Below are positions 1 to 7,638 of a stretch of 31,405 nt of DNA, piece after piece (within the stretch, counting starts at the first letter, position 1; the number at the start of each line of letters is the position of its first letter). A program made the position numbers and the translations under genes. Below the pieces are notes generated by a model. It worked only from the letters and a program-made list of their open reading frames with translations. It ran no database searches and had not been told where the DNA came from. The stretch is from Betaproteobacteria bacterium (lineage in GTDB: Bacteria; Pseudomonadota; Gammaproteobacteria; Burkholderiales; SG8-41), in assembly GCA_025356695.1 (NCBI GenBank), contig JANXSE010000074.1, positions 1 through 31,405 on the forward strand, read 5' to 3'.

Positions 1-1716
1 TTCGTCGCGCTCGATCTCGTGCACGCGCATGAGGCGGCCGGCGGCATCGATTACCAGTTCAAGCACATCATCACGCAGGAGGTCACCTACGGTCTGCTGG
101 CGTTTGCGCAGCGCCGCCTGTTGCACCGCACCGCCGCGGGCTGGTACGAAAACGCACATGCCGGGGCACTCGACGCAGTATATCCGCTGCTGGCTTACCA
201 CTGGTCGCGCGCAGCGGATGCGCCGCGCGCCTTTCACTTTCTCAACAAGGCCGGCGAGCAGGCGTTCCGCCGTTATGCCAACCGTGAAGCGGCGGATTTT
301 CTCGAAGAGGCACTGCAACTGCAGTTCGCGGCCGGGGAAGAACCGGCGCTGGAAGCGCGCGCCGCCTGCGAACGTGTACTGGGTTTCTCGCAACTGTGGC
401 TAGGACATCTTGACGAAAGCGGCACGCATATCCGCAAAAGCCTTGCCATGCGCGGTCGTGATATCCCCGCCACGCGCGGCGCTCTGGCGCGCGGCATGGC
501 GGGGCAGCAACTGCTGGCGACCATCAATCATTTTCTCGGTCGGCGCTTCATTCGCCATGACGGGCCGTTGAAGACGGTGGTGAGCGATGTCGCCGAGAGC
601 CTGATCCGCCTCGGTCATCTGGCGTGGTTTCAATCAGACATACTGATGTCGCTCTACATCTCGCTGCGCAGCCTGAATCTTGCGGAGCGTTCGCCGCTGT
701 CCGCGGACACCGCGCTGATTTATTCGGTGATGACCACCATGGCGGCGACGGTGCCGCTGCACGGCCTGGCGCGGCGTTATCGCGCTCTGGCACTGGAGGC
801 AGCGGCGAAGGTCAACGACGCCGGTCTGAGTTCACAGGTCTTGCTGTTTGTCGCGCTCTACGAGGGCGGGGCGGGTGACTGGGATGTCTGCATCAACCGC
901 GTCGCGCGCGCGGAAAAGCTGAGTCGCGAAATCGGCGACCTGCGGCGCGCCGAGGAGTGCTGCGTGATCCACGGTTATCTGCTGCTGCATACGGGCGGGA
1001 TCGAAGCGGCGCGGCGTTACTATGAAGAGGCGGCGGCTTCAGCGCGCCGCCGCGGAGACCGGCAGACGGCAGGGTGGGGCCAGCTCGGTATTGCGCGCAT
1101 TCATCTGGCGCAGGGGCGTCCCGATGCCGCGCTGGTGGCGCTTGAACTTGCCGCGCCGTCGGTGACCGATGCGCTGGGTGGCGTCGAGTTGCATGGCATG
1201 TCGGCGCTGGCGCATCTGCGCGCGGGCGATGCTGCGCAGGCATTGCGCTGCGCGCGCAGCGGGCTGCAAATGCTGTGCACTTCGCGCCCGGTTTCATTTA
1301 CTACGCTGACCGGCACCGCCGGAGTGGCGGCCACCTTCAACGGATTGCTTGCGCACGCGCTTGGCGAGGGTGCGGCCGGCGACGCCGCAGTGTTCAAACG
1401 CGAGGCGCGGCAGGCGCTCGGCCTGCTCAAACGCTTCGCCGGCATCTTCGCCATTGGCTGGCCGCAGTTTTATCTGCAGCAGGGCAATCTGGCGCTTGCG
1501 CTGGGTTCGCGCCAGCACGCGCTCAAGGCCTGGCGCCAAAGTGCCGAGTCGGCGGCCGCGCTGGCCATGCCCTACGATGAAGCGCTGGCGCTGCTGGTGC
1601 TGGCGCAATACGAAGGCGGTTCGCCGGGCACCGTCGCCCATGCGCGCGCGTCGGCGTTGCTGGAGGGCATGGCACTGCCGGAGCCGCCCTCGCTGTTCCC
1701 GCACGCACGCCGCTGA
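1..1716 (+). CDS. C-terminal part of a signalling ATPase/TPR protein, probably adenylate-cyclase-type (5' end missing)
   Basis: The frame is open from base 1, so the N-terminus lies upstream; a GTG at 19 is only an internal codon. The first visible residues (YQFKHIITQEVTYG, then AQRRLLHR) match the segment that follows the AAA-type ATPase module in class III adenylate/guanylate cyclase fusions and related STAND-like proteins, where it reads FKH-x3-QEVAY. The remaining roughly 500 residues are alanine- and leucine-rich helical pairs typical of degenerate TPR repeats, such as the stretch LRRAEECCVIHGYLLLHTGG. No cyclase domain is visible because it would be upstream, so the cyclase assignment is inference from family architecture; a LuxR-type (MalT-like) or kinase-linked ATPase is possible. 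The stop is followed at 170 nt by a separate LuxR-type HTH gene in the same direction, which may be functionally linked. Confidence 0.75.
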   Translation, partial: FVALDLVHAHEAAGGIDYQFKHIITQEVTYGLLAFAQRRLLHRTAAGWYENAHAGALDAVYPLLAYHWSRAADAPRAFHFLNKAGEQAFRRYANREAADFLEEALQLQFAAGEEPALEARAACERVLGFSQLWLGHLDESGTHIRKSLAMRGRDIPATRGALARGMAGQQLLATINHFLGRRFIRHDGPLKTVVSDVAESLIRLGHLAWFQSDILMSLYISLRSLNLAERSPLSADTALIYSVMTTMAATVPLHGLARRYRALALEAAAKVNDAGLSSQVLLFVALYEGGAGDWDVCINRVARAEKLSREIGDLRRAEECCVIHGYLLLHTGGIEAARRYYEEAAASARRRGDRQTAGWGQLGIARIHLAQGRPDAALVALELAAPSVTDALGGVELHGMSALAHLRAGDAAQALRCARSGLQMLCTSRPVSFTTLTGTAGVAATFNGLLAHALGEGAAGDAAVFKREARQALGLLKRFAGIFAIGWPQFYLQQGNLALALGSRQHALKAWRQSAESAAALAMPYDEALALLVLAQYEGGSPGTVAHARASALLEGMALPEPPSLFPHARR

Positions 1717-1762
1717 GCCGCTCTGCGGCGGCTTACACCGAAAGAACGATCGGTGAAATCGT

Positions 1763-1776
1763 GTGCGTTTACGCAC
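1763..1776. promoter_or_regulatory. Palindrome upstream of the LuxR-type gene
   Basis: GTGCGT-TT-ACGCAC is a perfect 6-bp inverted repeat with a 2-nt centre, 110 nt before the LuxR-type start codon. It could be an operator for that regulator or a small hairpin after the upstream gene. No convincing -35/-10 pair was found beside it. Confidence 0.3.
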
Positions 1777-1885
1777 TTACCGCGGCTTGCCCCGTCCCTA
1801 GACTGCTTCCAACCCCGACGTTTGGCCTAGGTCGCCGAAGGTTTCGGGGAGGGTCATCGGTCAACGCACAGAGGGGGGCATAGCG

Positions 1886-2332
1886 ATGAAAAACATGGTC
1901 ATTTCGGATGCGGCAAAAAATTTTTTGCAAAATGCAATCGAGTCGGTGGCCGCGCGCCAGCCGTTTGAACTGGTGGCCGGCGACCACGAGGCGCGGCGGC
2001 AGGGCGTACCGCGCGCGCACCTGACGAAACGCCAGATCGAAGTGCTGGGCCTGTTGTGCGAAGGCATGACCAACAAGGACATCAGCCGCACGCTCGGCAT
2101 CGGCAATGCCACCGTCAAGATCCACGTGTCGAGCATCCTGCGGGCGCTGAACGTGACGAGCCGTCTGCAGGCGACGATTGCGGCGCGCCGTTGCGGCCTG
2201 GTCGATGATGGCGAGGCGGGCGTCAGTGATTCCGGCGCGCATCGCGGCATGCGCCAGCCGGTGGTCCTGCGCGTCGTGTGGGACGGCAGCAGCGCGCAGA
2301 TTATCGGCGTCGATCAGGAAACTGTGATTTGA
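1886..2332 (+). CDS. LuxR/GerE-type HTH transcriptional regulator without receiver domain
   Basis: A 148-residue DNA-binding protein. Residues about 45-102 form a canonical LuxR-type helix-turn-helix: LTKRQIEVLGLLCEG, then MTNKDISRTLGIGNATVKIH, then a recognition region ending SILRALNV. The N-terminal ~44 residues are too short for a receiver or autoinducer domain, and the tail (105-148) matches no domain I recognise. The start is fixed by a strong purine-rich ribosome site, AGAGGGGGG, about 8 nt upstream. It is most like the output half of NarL-type response regulators, so it may respond by protein-protein contact rather than by phosphorylation. The preceding partial ATPase/TPR gene is a possible partner, but that link is inference. 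Confidence 0.85.
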   Translation: MKNMVISDAAKNFLQNAIESVAARQPFELVAGDHEARRQGVPRAHLTKRQIEVLGLLCEGMTNKDISRTLGIGNATVKIHVSSILRALNVTSRLQATIAARRCGLVDDGEAGVSDSGAHRGMRQPVVLRVVWDGSSAQIIGVDQETVI

Positions 2333-2339
2333 TCCAGGG

Positions 2340-2374
2340 AATCGCTGATGAAGTGTTTCAGTTAATCAGCGATT
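2340..2374. terminator. Inverted repeat after the LuxR-type gene
   Basis: AATCGCTGAT pairs perfectly with ATCAGCGATT across a 15-nt loop, starting 8 nt after the LuxR-type stop codon. It lacks a T-tract, so it may act as a weak terminator or a 3'-end protecting hairpin between convergent genes. Confidence 0.4.
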
Positions 2375-2382
2375 GGGGACAT

Positions 2383-2404
2383 ACAAGGGGGTTCGCCTCC
2401 TTGT
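2383..2404. terminator. Hairpin with TTCG loop between convergent genes
   Basis: ACAAGGGGG pairs with CCTCCTTGT (one G-T pair) around a TTCG tetraloop. It lies between the convergent LuxR-type and Crp/Fnr genes, 11 nt beyond the latter's stop codon. The T-rich run is poor on both sides, so termination strength is uncertain. Confidence 0.45.
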
Positions 2405-2415
2405 TCAGTGTTTCC

Positions 2416-3132
2416 CTAGCCGGCGCGGCGGACGGCGGCGACCAGACCTTCGAGGTGCGCCACGTCCTGCACCACCAGCGCGTGGCCGTCGCGCGCCACC
2501 AGGCCCTGTTTGACCATGCGCGATATTTCGCGCGTGACCTGTTCGCGGTAGGTGCTGACCTGGGCGGCGATATCGGCGTGCTTTGGCGCCGGCTCGATGC
2601 GCGAGCGGTTCTTGGCGATGCCGGACTGGCGCGCCAGCCGCAGCACTTCCGCGTGTACGCGGTTTTGCACGCCCAGCGTGCTGAACTCGAAAACACGTTC
2701 GGTCAGTTCGCGTACCGAGGTCACCAGTCGCAACAGCATATGGTCGCAGACTGACGGGTGAGCGTGGACCAGTTGCAGGAACGCCGCTGGACTCATGGCG
2801 GCGACCAGCGTTTCCTTGGATGCGACGATATCGGCCGAGCGCGCGTAACCATCGATGGCGGAAAAATCGCCGAACCAGTCGCCGGCCGAAATATCGCGAT
2901 AGGTGACCTGGCGCCCAGCGGCGGAGAAGGCCGTCGCGCGCACCATGCCGGTAACGATCAGATAAACGTCGCGGTCGGCCGAATCGCGTGAAATGACCTG
3001 CTGCCCGGAGAGGTAGCGGCGCCAGCGGCAATCGCGTGCGACGCGCATCAGCGCGTCTTCAGGCAGTTTGTTGAGAAACCGGATCTTGCGAAGTCCGAGC
3101 AGGGACGGTTCGGCAGTCGTTGTGCGCTGCAT
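2416..3132 (-). CDS. Crp/Fnr family transcriptional regulator
   Basis: A 238-residue regulator. Residues about 14-125 are a cyclic-nucleotide-binding beta roll; the phosphate-binding cassette is recognisable as GDWFGDFSAIDGYARSA, with Arg98-Ser99 in the usual place but Asp89 where CRP has Glu. Residues about 184-225 are a Crp-type winged helix (ADIAAQVSTYREQVTREISR). There is no N-terminal cysteine cluster, so an FNR-like iron-sulfur sensor is unlikely. I chose the ATG at 3132: GGAG sits 6 nt upstream, and the likely promoter would leave almost no leader for the GTG at 3144, which would add four residues. It may bind a cyclic nucleotide, and the truncated gene at the window start may be a cyclase, so a link is possible but unproven. 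Confidence 0.88.
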   Translation of the reverse strand: MQRTTTAEPSLLGLRKIRFLNKLPEDALMRVARDCRWRRYLSGQQVISRDSADRDVYLIVTGMVRATAFSAAGRQVTYRDISAGDWFGDFSAIDGYARSADIVASKETLVAAMSPAAFLQLVHAHPSVCDHMLLRLVTSVRELTERVFEFSTLGVQNRVHAEVLRLARQSGIAKNRSRIEPAPKHADIAAQVSTYREQVTREISRMVKQGLVARDGHALVVQDVAHLEGLVAAVRRAG

Positions 3133-3158
3133 CGGCTTCTCCACGGAGGCGATGCGGA

Positions 3159-3187
3159 ATTGTAGGCACTAATGGGGGCGGCTGCAA
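3159..3187 (-). promoter_or_regulatory. Candidate sigma-70 promoter for the Crp/Fnr gene
   Basis: On the minus strand TTGCAG (3187-3182), a 17-nt spacer and TACAAT (3164-3159) are well placed. The predicted start near 3152 gives a leader of about 20 nt to the ATG at 3132. Confidence 0.45.
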
Positions 3188-3272
3188 AAGGCCCGCCGCC
3201 CTGTTTGCGCCGCAGGGTAGAATGTTTGCCATTGCCGGCGGTCAGCCGGGCCATGCCGGTGCGGAGAATGCA

Positions 3273-3605
3273 ATGGGTAAATTCGAATGCGGGCGCTACG
3301 TGCGTCTTGGTCTGATTGGCGGTGGCGTTGCGTGGTTTATTTTTATCGCCACGCTGGCTTACGCGGCATTGTTTGTGCCCGACGTACCGGCCGCCCCCAA
3401 CCAGCTCTTCACTGCGCGCGGCGGCATTCAGGCCGGCGGCTTCATCGCCGGCTGGTGGCTGGCGATCGCCGCGCTGGCTTCCTGCGTGCTCGGTTATATC
3501 CGCGAATACAAAGGGCCGCTGTGTCTGCTGGGCGTGGTTCCGTCGGCGCTCTATGTTGCCAATCCGTTTTCGGTGATGGTGTTCGTCAAGTTCGTCGGTC
3601 ACTGA
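3273..3605 (+). CDS. Small integral membrane protein, unknown function
   Basis: A 110-residue protein with about three hydrophobic segments: residues ~13-34 (a GGGVAWFIFIATLAYAALFV run), ~52-72 (GGFIAGWWLAIAALASCVLG) and ~79-103. The open frame extends upstream to 3120, but that extension is Arg/Gly/Pro-rich and not protein-like. The ATG at 3273 has GGAG 6 nt upstream and starts directly before the first membrane segment. I do not recognise the family. It is divergent from the Crp/Fnr gene, sharing a 140-bp upstream region, and sits 100 nt before the GntR operon. The hydrophobic pattern and ribosome site make it a likely real gene. Confidence 0.7.
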   Translation: MGKFECGRYVRLGLIGGGVAWFIFIATLAYAALFVPDVPAAPNQLFTARGGIQAGGFIAGWWLAIAALASCVLGYIREYKGPLCLLGVVPSALYVANPFSVMVFVKFVGH

Positions 3606-3670
3606 CGCTCCGGCGTCCGCAGACATTCGCGCAACAATAAGCGGCTGAGGGCAAGGCGCCGGCGCAGCGG

Positions 3671-3699
3671 TTGACGATTTGGTATACCAACGGTATTCT
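3671..3699 (+). promoter_or_regulatory. Promoter with embedded GntR-type operator; probable leaderless start
   Basis: TTGACG (3671-3676), a 17-nt spacer and TATTCT (3694-3699) form a good sigma-70 promoter. The spacer holds a perfect 12-bp palindrome, TTGGTATACCAA (3679-3690), of the kind bound by FadR/FCD-type GntR regulators, so binding there should block RNA polymerase. The expected transcription start, 6-8 nt after the -10, falls on the A of the ATG at 3706, implying a leaderless regulator mRNA. Autorepression is inferred from position. Confidence 0.7.
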
Positions 3700-3705
3700 T
3701 CGGCT

Positions 3706-4410
3706 ATGTCAGCCACTTCCGCACGTGTTACACGTACACCGCCCAAAGGCGGGCGGGCCCCCGCCGATGCCGGCCCGTACGAAAAACTCAAACAGATGAT
3801 TCTCGACGGCGAACTCGCCGGTGGCGAACCTTTGGTCGAGCGGCCGCTCGCCGAGCGCCTGGGGGTGAGCCGCACCCCGGTACGCGAGACCATATTCAGA
3901 CTCGAACGCGAAGGGCTGGTGCGCGTGATCGAGGGTAAGGGCGCATTTGTTGCTGCATATACGCTTGAAGACATGATCGAGATCTATCAAATGCGCGAAG
4001 GGCTGGAGCCGCTTGCCGCCCGCCTCAGTTGCGAACACCTTGCCGAAGAAGACCTCGAGCACCATGCAGAACAACTCGGGCGCTACCGCGCGCGGCCGGC
4101 ACTGCGGCAGGAAGACCCGGGCAAGTGGCGGCGCCTCGGCCGCGATTTTCACAATATGTTTATCCACGCATCGAAGAATGCGCGCCTGATCAGTGCGATC
4201 GAGGGCATGCAATACCAGATCGAATTGTTTCGTGGCATGGGCCGCAACATCAATCCGCGTACCGATCTGAAAAGCGCGCTCGACGAGCATTGGGAGATTT
4301 TGCAGGCCTTGCGCGCGCGTAACCCGCAGCGCGCGGAAAAAGCGGTGCGCGCGCATTTGCAGAACGGGCTGCGCTGCCGTCTGGAGGCGCTGCACGGGGT
4401 GCGGCGCTGA
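3706..4410 (+). CDS. GntR family transcriptional regulator (FadR/FCD type)
   Basis: A 234-residue regulator. Residues about 24-87 are the GntR winged helix (YEKLKQMILDGEL, then ERLGVSRTPVRETIFRLE and EGKGAFVA). Residues about 88-228 are an all-helical FCD effector domain that keeps three candidate ligand histidines (His149, His195, His217), although the acidic residue usual before the first one is not evident. The ATG at 3706 is chosen because the in-frame alternative (TTG at 3679) lies inside the promoter spacer; no Shine-Dalgarno is seen, consistent with a leaderless transcript. It is the first gene of an operon with two MaoC-fold genes, a CoA-transferase and a Bug receptor. It most likely represses the operon and itself and is released by the pathway acid or its CoA ester. 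Confidence 0.9.
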   Translation: MSATSARVTRTPPKGGRAPADAGPYEKLKQMILDGELAGGEPLVERPLAERLGVSRTPVRETIFRLEREGLVRVIEGKGAFVAAYTLEDMIEIYQMREGLEPLAARLSCEHLAEEDLEHHAEQLGRYRARPALRQEDPGKWRRLGRDFHNMFIHASKNARLISAIEGMQYQIELFRGMGRNINPRTDLKSALDEHWEILQALRARNPQRAEKAVRAHLQNGLRCRLEALHGVRR

Positions 4411-4450
4411 GGCTTTCGGCAAAGAAACGAATTTTGATGAGGAGAAATGT

Positions 4451-4891
4451 GTGAGCGAGGCTGAAAGCGAAAATAAAGTCTGGGCGTCGATACCGGTTGG
4501 CGACGACCTCGGCTCTCTCGATTACGTGCTGACCGAGCAAATGGTCGCCGATTACCGGCGCGTGGTGGATAACCCGCATGCGGCCTACCCGACGGTGGCG
4601 GCGCGCCATCCGGCCAACCTTTTTTATCGCAAGTATGCAGCGGTGATGCGCGTGCCGAACATGGGACACGATTCCGAGTATTACAACCCGCCGGTAGCCG
4701 GCAAGCGCATCACCATTTCCGGATGTATCGCCGACAAATACATCCGCCGTGGCCACCCGTACATCATCGTTGAGGCGGTGGCCGTCGATGAAGACGGGCG
4801 CCTGCTCGAAAAAAGCAAACTGGTCGGGCATGCGCGCGAAGTCGGCAAAGAGGCCGCGCACGAAACAATCGCCCAAAAGTGGGGGGCGTGA
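4451..4891 (+). CDS. MaoC-like protein, N-terminal (FAS1-like dehydratase) type
   Basis: A 146-residue single hot-dog-fold protein resembling the N-terminal half of two-domain MaoC hydratases. The fold region includes AAYPTVAARHPANLF, a central YYNPPVAGKRITISG strand segment and a C-terminal KSKLVGHA strand. In paired hydratases this half usually binds the CoA tail while the partner carries the catalytic Asp/His, so it probably works as a heteromer with the next gene. The start is GTG at 4451, with GGAG 6 nt upstream; the ATG at 4447 is out of frame and meets a stop within six codons. Its stop overlaps the next start by one base. Likely role, inferred: half of an enoyl-CoA hydratase acting on the CoA ester made by the downstream CoA-transferase. 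Confidence 0.82.
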   Translation: MSEAESENKVWASIPVGDDLGSLDYVLTEQMVADYRRVVDNPHAAYPTVAARHPANLFYRKYAAVMRVPNMGHDSEYYNPPVAGKRITISGCIADKYIRRGHPYIIVEAVAVDEDGRLLEKSKLVGHAREVGKEAAHETIAQKWGA

Positions 4892-5355
4892 TGGCCGTTC
4901 AATTGAAGGTGGGCGACCGGTTGGCGCCGGTGACGCACGAGGTGACCGAAGAGAAAATGATCGAATTCGAGAAATGCGTGTGGGACCGCGGCCGCAATTC
5001 GCACAGCGATATCAACGCGGCCAAGGCCGACGGTATCAAACGCACCATCGCCTCGGGGCAGAACCAGATGGCGTTTCTGCACGAACTGATGGAGCGCAAT
5101 TTCGGCGACGCCTGGGTCTACGGCGGAAAAATTTCTGTGCGCTACATCCATCCGGTTTATGCGAACGACCGCCTGACGGCGCACGGCCTCGTCACCGAGG
5201 TTGGTGAGGTGGATGGTAAACCGCGCGTGACGCTGCAACTGTGGTGCGAAAACCAGGACGAACGCAAGACTTCGGCGGGCACGGCCAGCGCTGCCCAGCC
5301 CTCGGCGTTGCGCAGCTGGATCAAAGATGACGCGAGCGAGAGGGCGGCAAAATGA
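4891..5355 (+). CDS. MaoC-like (R)-enoyl-CoA hydratase/dehydratase subunit
   Basis: A 154-residue hot-dog-fold protein of the MaoC dehydratase type: an N-terminal VGDRLAPVTHEVT strand, the hydratase loop around residues 31-44, then ASGQNQMAFLHELM on the central helix and later beta strands. The loop reads WDRGRNSHSD. His38 fits the catalytic histidine, but the usual Asp-x-Asn-Pro-x-His spacing is altered: Asp32 lies six residues before the His instead of five, and there is no Pro. The ATG at 4891 is preferred to GTG 4879 because it has a G-rich ribosome site and couples through a TGATG overlap. The stop overlaps the CoA-transferase start as ATGA. It is probably the catalytic partner of the preceding subunit; substrate unknown. 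Confidence 0.82.
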   Translation: MAVQLKVGDRLAPVTHEVTEEKMIEFEKCVWDRGRNSHSDINAAKADGIKRTIASGQNQMAFLHELMERNFGDAWVYGGKISVRYIHPVYANDRLTAHGLVTEVGEVDGKPRVTLQLWCENQDERKTSAGTASAAQPSALRSWIKDDASERAAK

Positions 5356-6539
5356 GCGAAGGTGCATTGGACGGCGTGCGTGTCATCGAGCTGACGCATG
5401 CCTGGGCCGGACCGTATTGCGCGATGATGCTGGGTGACATGGGCGCCGAGGTCATCAAGATCGAGAATCCGAAACAGAAAACCGAGGCGCGCGGCGGTTT
5501 TCCCTATGTCGCCAACGAGAGCGTCATCTTCATGATGCTCCACCGCAACAAAAAAAGCGTGACGATCGATCTGAAGAACCCCGAGGGCAAAAAGATTTTT
5601 CTCGACCTCGTGAAGACGGCCGACATCCTGATCCAGAATTTCCGCCCGGGGCTGATGAAAAAACTTGGCCTTACCTATGACGAACTGAAAGTCATCAACC
5701 CGGCGCTGGTGTATGCGTCGTTGTCCGGTTACGGCAATTCCGGGCCGAAGACCTCCTTTCCCGGCGTCAACATGATTGCGCTGGCCGAGTCGGGCCTGGC
5801 GGCGACCACCATCATCGGCGATCTGCCGCCGGTGCCGATGGGCTACGCCTTGTGCGACGTGGTGGCGTCGATGTGGGCGACCCATGGCATCGAGGCCGCG
5901 TATATCCGTCGCTTGAAAACCGGCAGGGGACAGCACGTCGATATGTCCTTGCTGGAGGCCGGCCTGTCGTTGATGGTCAGTCCGGTGGCGCAGCATTTTC
6001 ACGTCAAGGGCGACTGGGTCGCACAGACCGGGCGCAACGACAGTAACGCGCCGTCCGGCTTCTTCAAATGTTCGGATGGACAGTATCTGACGGTGTTCGC
6101 CAGTTATCCGGCGTTGTGGGACCGTTTTGTCGAAGTGATGAACCTCAAACATCTGCCCGATGATCCGCGTTTCGCGACGCGCGATGCACGCACCCTCAAC
6201 GCCGAGGCGCTGCACGATCTGATTGCGCCGATCTATGCCGCCAAGCCGGTTGATTACTGGGTGGATCTGCTGGTGAAAGCCGGTGTTCCGGCCGCGCCGG
6301 TCAATACGGTCGGCCGCATGATTGAGGATCCACAGGTGATTGCGCGTGAAATGATCGTCAAGCAGCAGCATCCGACCGCCGGCGAGATCAGCGTGATCGG
6401 CGTGCCGGTGAAATTGTCGGAAACGCCGGGCAGCGTGCGCACGCCGGCGCCGTTATTGGGCCAGCACACGGCCGAGATCATAGGTGCGCTTGGTTACGGC
6501 GGGCAGTTCGATGCACTTAAACGAGACGGCGTTATTTAA
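5352..6539 (+). CDS. Class III (CaiB/BaiF) CoA-transferase
   Basis: A 395-residue cytoplasmic enzyme of normal family length. It shows the N-terminal signature GVRVIELTHAWAGPYCAMMLGDMGAEVIKIE, split by eye into strand, glycine loop and helix; the HRNKKSVTIDLKNPEG segment; ADILIQNFRPG; and Asp169 in ALCDVV, at the position of the catalytic aspartate of formyl-CoA transferase. The fold transfers CoA from a donor acyl-CoA to a carboxylic acid through an aspartyl-CoA intermediate. Four-base ATGA overlap with the preceding MaoC gene implies translational coupling. With the hydratase pair and a Bug receptor downstream, the simplest reading is activation of an imported unsaturated mono- or dicarboxylate, as in itaconate or mesaconate routes, but no C-C lyase is present and the substrate is unknown. 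Confidence 0.93.
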   Translation: MSEGALDGVRVIELTHAWAGPYCAMMLGDMGAEVIKIENPKQKTEARGGFPYVANESVIFMMLHRNKKSVTIDLKNPEGKKIFLDLVKTADILIQNFRPGLMKKLGLTYDELKVINPALVYASLSGYGNSGPKTSFPGVNMIALAESGLAATTIIGDLPPVPMGYALCDVVASMWATHGIEAAYIRRLKTGRGQHVDMSLLEAGLSLMVSPVAQHFHVKGDWVAQTGRNDSNAPSGFFKCSDGQYLTVFASYPALWDRFVEVMNLKHLPDDPRFATRDARTLNAEALHDLIAPIYAAKPVDYWVDLLVKAGVPAAPVNTVGRMIEDPQVIAREMIVKQQHPTAGEISVIGVPVKLSETPGSVRTPAPLLGQHTAEIIGALGYGGQFDALKRDGVI

Positions 6540-6573
6540 AAGCGGTTGGTCGCTATAAAGAGGGGGCGGCGTT

Positions 6574-7599
6574 ATGCCGAATTTCAAGATCAAAAGAAAT
6601 CTGCAGGCAGGATGCAGGCGCATCGGGCAGGTGGCCGCGGTGTCTATGCTGGTTTGCATGCATTCGCATGCCGCGGAAAACGCAAAGCCAGCGCCGCTCG
6701 GCGATTATCCGTCTCGCTATGTCGAACTGACGATCCCGTTTGCACCGGGGGGCGGTGTCGATCTGTTCGGGCGCACGGTTGCGCAAATGCTTAACGATCA
6801 GAAGCTCGTCAGCAAGCCGATCCAGGTGGTGAATAAACCCGGCGCCGGCGGTTCGCTTGGCATGACGTTGATGGTTCAGCGCAAAGGCGACCCGTACAAT
6901 CTGCTGGGCATTGCGATCCATGCCATCGTCACGCCGTTGACGCTCGGTACCGGTTATTCGTACAAGGATATGACGCCGGTTGCCAAGGTGTTTTCCGAAT
7001 ACGAAATGATGGTGGTGCGTACCGAGTCGCCGCTGAAGAGCCTGAAGGACGTCGAGGCGGCGCTGCGCAAGGACCCGGGTAGCCTCACCATCGGCGGCGC
7101 CTCGCTCGGCAATTCAGACCACATTACGGTGGCGCTGTTCGCGAAAGCCATTGGCGTCGATCCGACCAGGGTTAACTACATTCCTTATTCCGGCGGCGAG
7201 TCGAATCCGGCGATCATCGGCGGCCATGTTGATGTCGGCATGGGCGGACTGGATCTGATCACACACGTCGAATCGGGGCGCATGCGTGTGCTGGCGATCA
7301 GTTCGCCGAAGCGACTGGGCAGCCGGTTTCAGAAACTGCCGACGTTTGTCGAGCAGGGGTATGACGTCGTGAACGAAAACTGGCGGGGTCTGTTCGGTCC
7401 GCCCGAAATGCCACCGGCCGTCGTGCAATATTGGCGTGACGCTCTGGGGAAAATGGTGCAAAGCGCGGCGTGGAAGGCCGAGCTTGAAAAAAACCAGTGG
7501 GTGAATACTTTTGAGACCGAAACCTTTCGCGCTTCACTCGATCGGGAAAACCAGCTCTATAGCGCGTTGCTCAAACAGCTGGGCTTGTCAAAGCAGTAG
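6574..7599 (+). CDS. Bug-family solute-binding receptor (TTT transporter type)
   Basis: A 341-residue periplasmic receptor. Residues 1-34 are a basic then hydrophobic Sec signal (cleavage likely after SHA). The family hallmark follows as YPSRYVELTIPFAPGGGVDLFGR, with the glycine-rich ligand loop at ~47-52, and later NKPGAGGSLG, IGGASLGNSDH, and the late core segment ENWRGLFGPPEMP. Family members bind carboxylates and feed TctA/TctB permeases. No permease genes are in the window, so it must use one elsewhere or act in sensing. AGGGGG lies 7 nt before the ATG. It closes the GntR operon after a short 34-nt gap and probably captures the acid used by the CoA-transferase and MaoC pair. Confidence 0.9.
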   Translation: MPNFKIKRNLQAGCRRIGQVAAVSMLVCMHSHAAENAKPAPLGDYPSRYVELTIPFAPGGGVDLFGRTVAQMLNDQKLVSKPIQVVNKPGAGGSLGMTLMVQRKGDPYNLLGIAIHAIVTPLTLGTGYSYKDMTPVAKVFSEYEMMVVRTESPLKSLKDVEAALRKDPGSLTIGGASLGNSDHITVALFAKAIGVDPTRVNYIPYSGGESNPAIIGGHVDVGMGGLDLITHVESGRMRVLAISSPKRLGSRFQKLPTFVEQGYDVVNENWRGLFGPPEMPPAVVQYWRDALGKMVQSAAWKAELEKNQWVNTFETETFRASLDRENQLYSALLKQLGLSKQ

Positions 7600-7638
7600 A
7601 CGAGGCTACGCGCCGGTTTTGGTTCAGCCCCTGAAGGT

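Noticed and set aside
5157..6371. 404-codon open frame on the minus strand
   Set aside because: Antisense to the CoA-transferase, whose family motifs and catalytic Asp are intact on the plus strand.
7600..7638. Terminator between the Bug gene and the reductase gene
   Set aside because: Only a 5-bp TTCAG/CTGAA stem without a T-run is present; not convincing.
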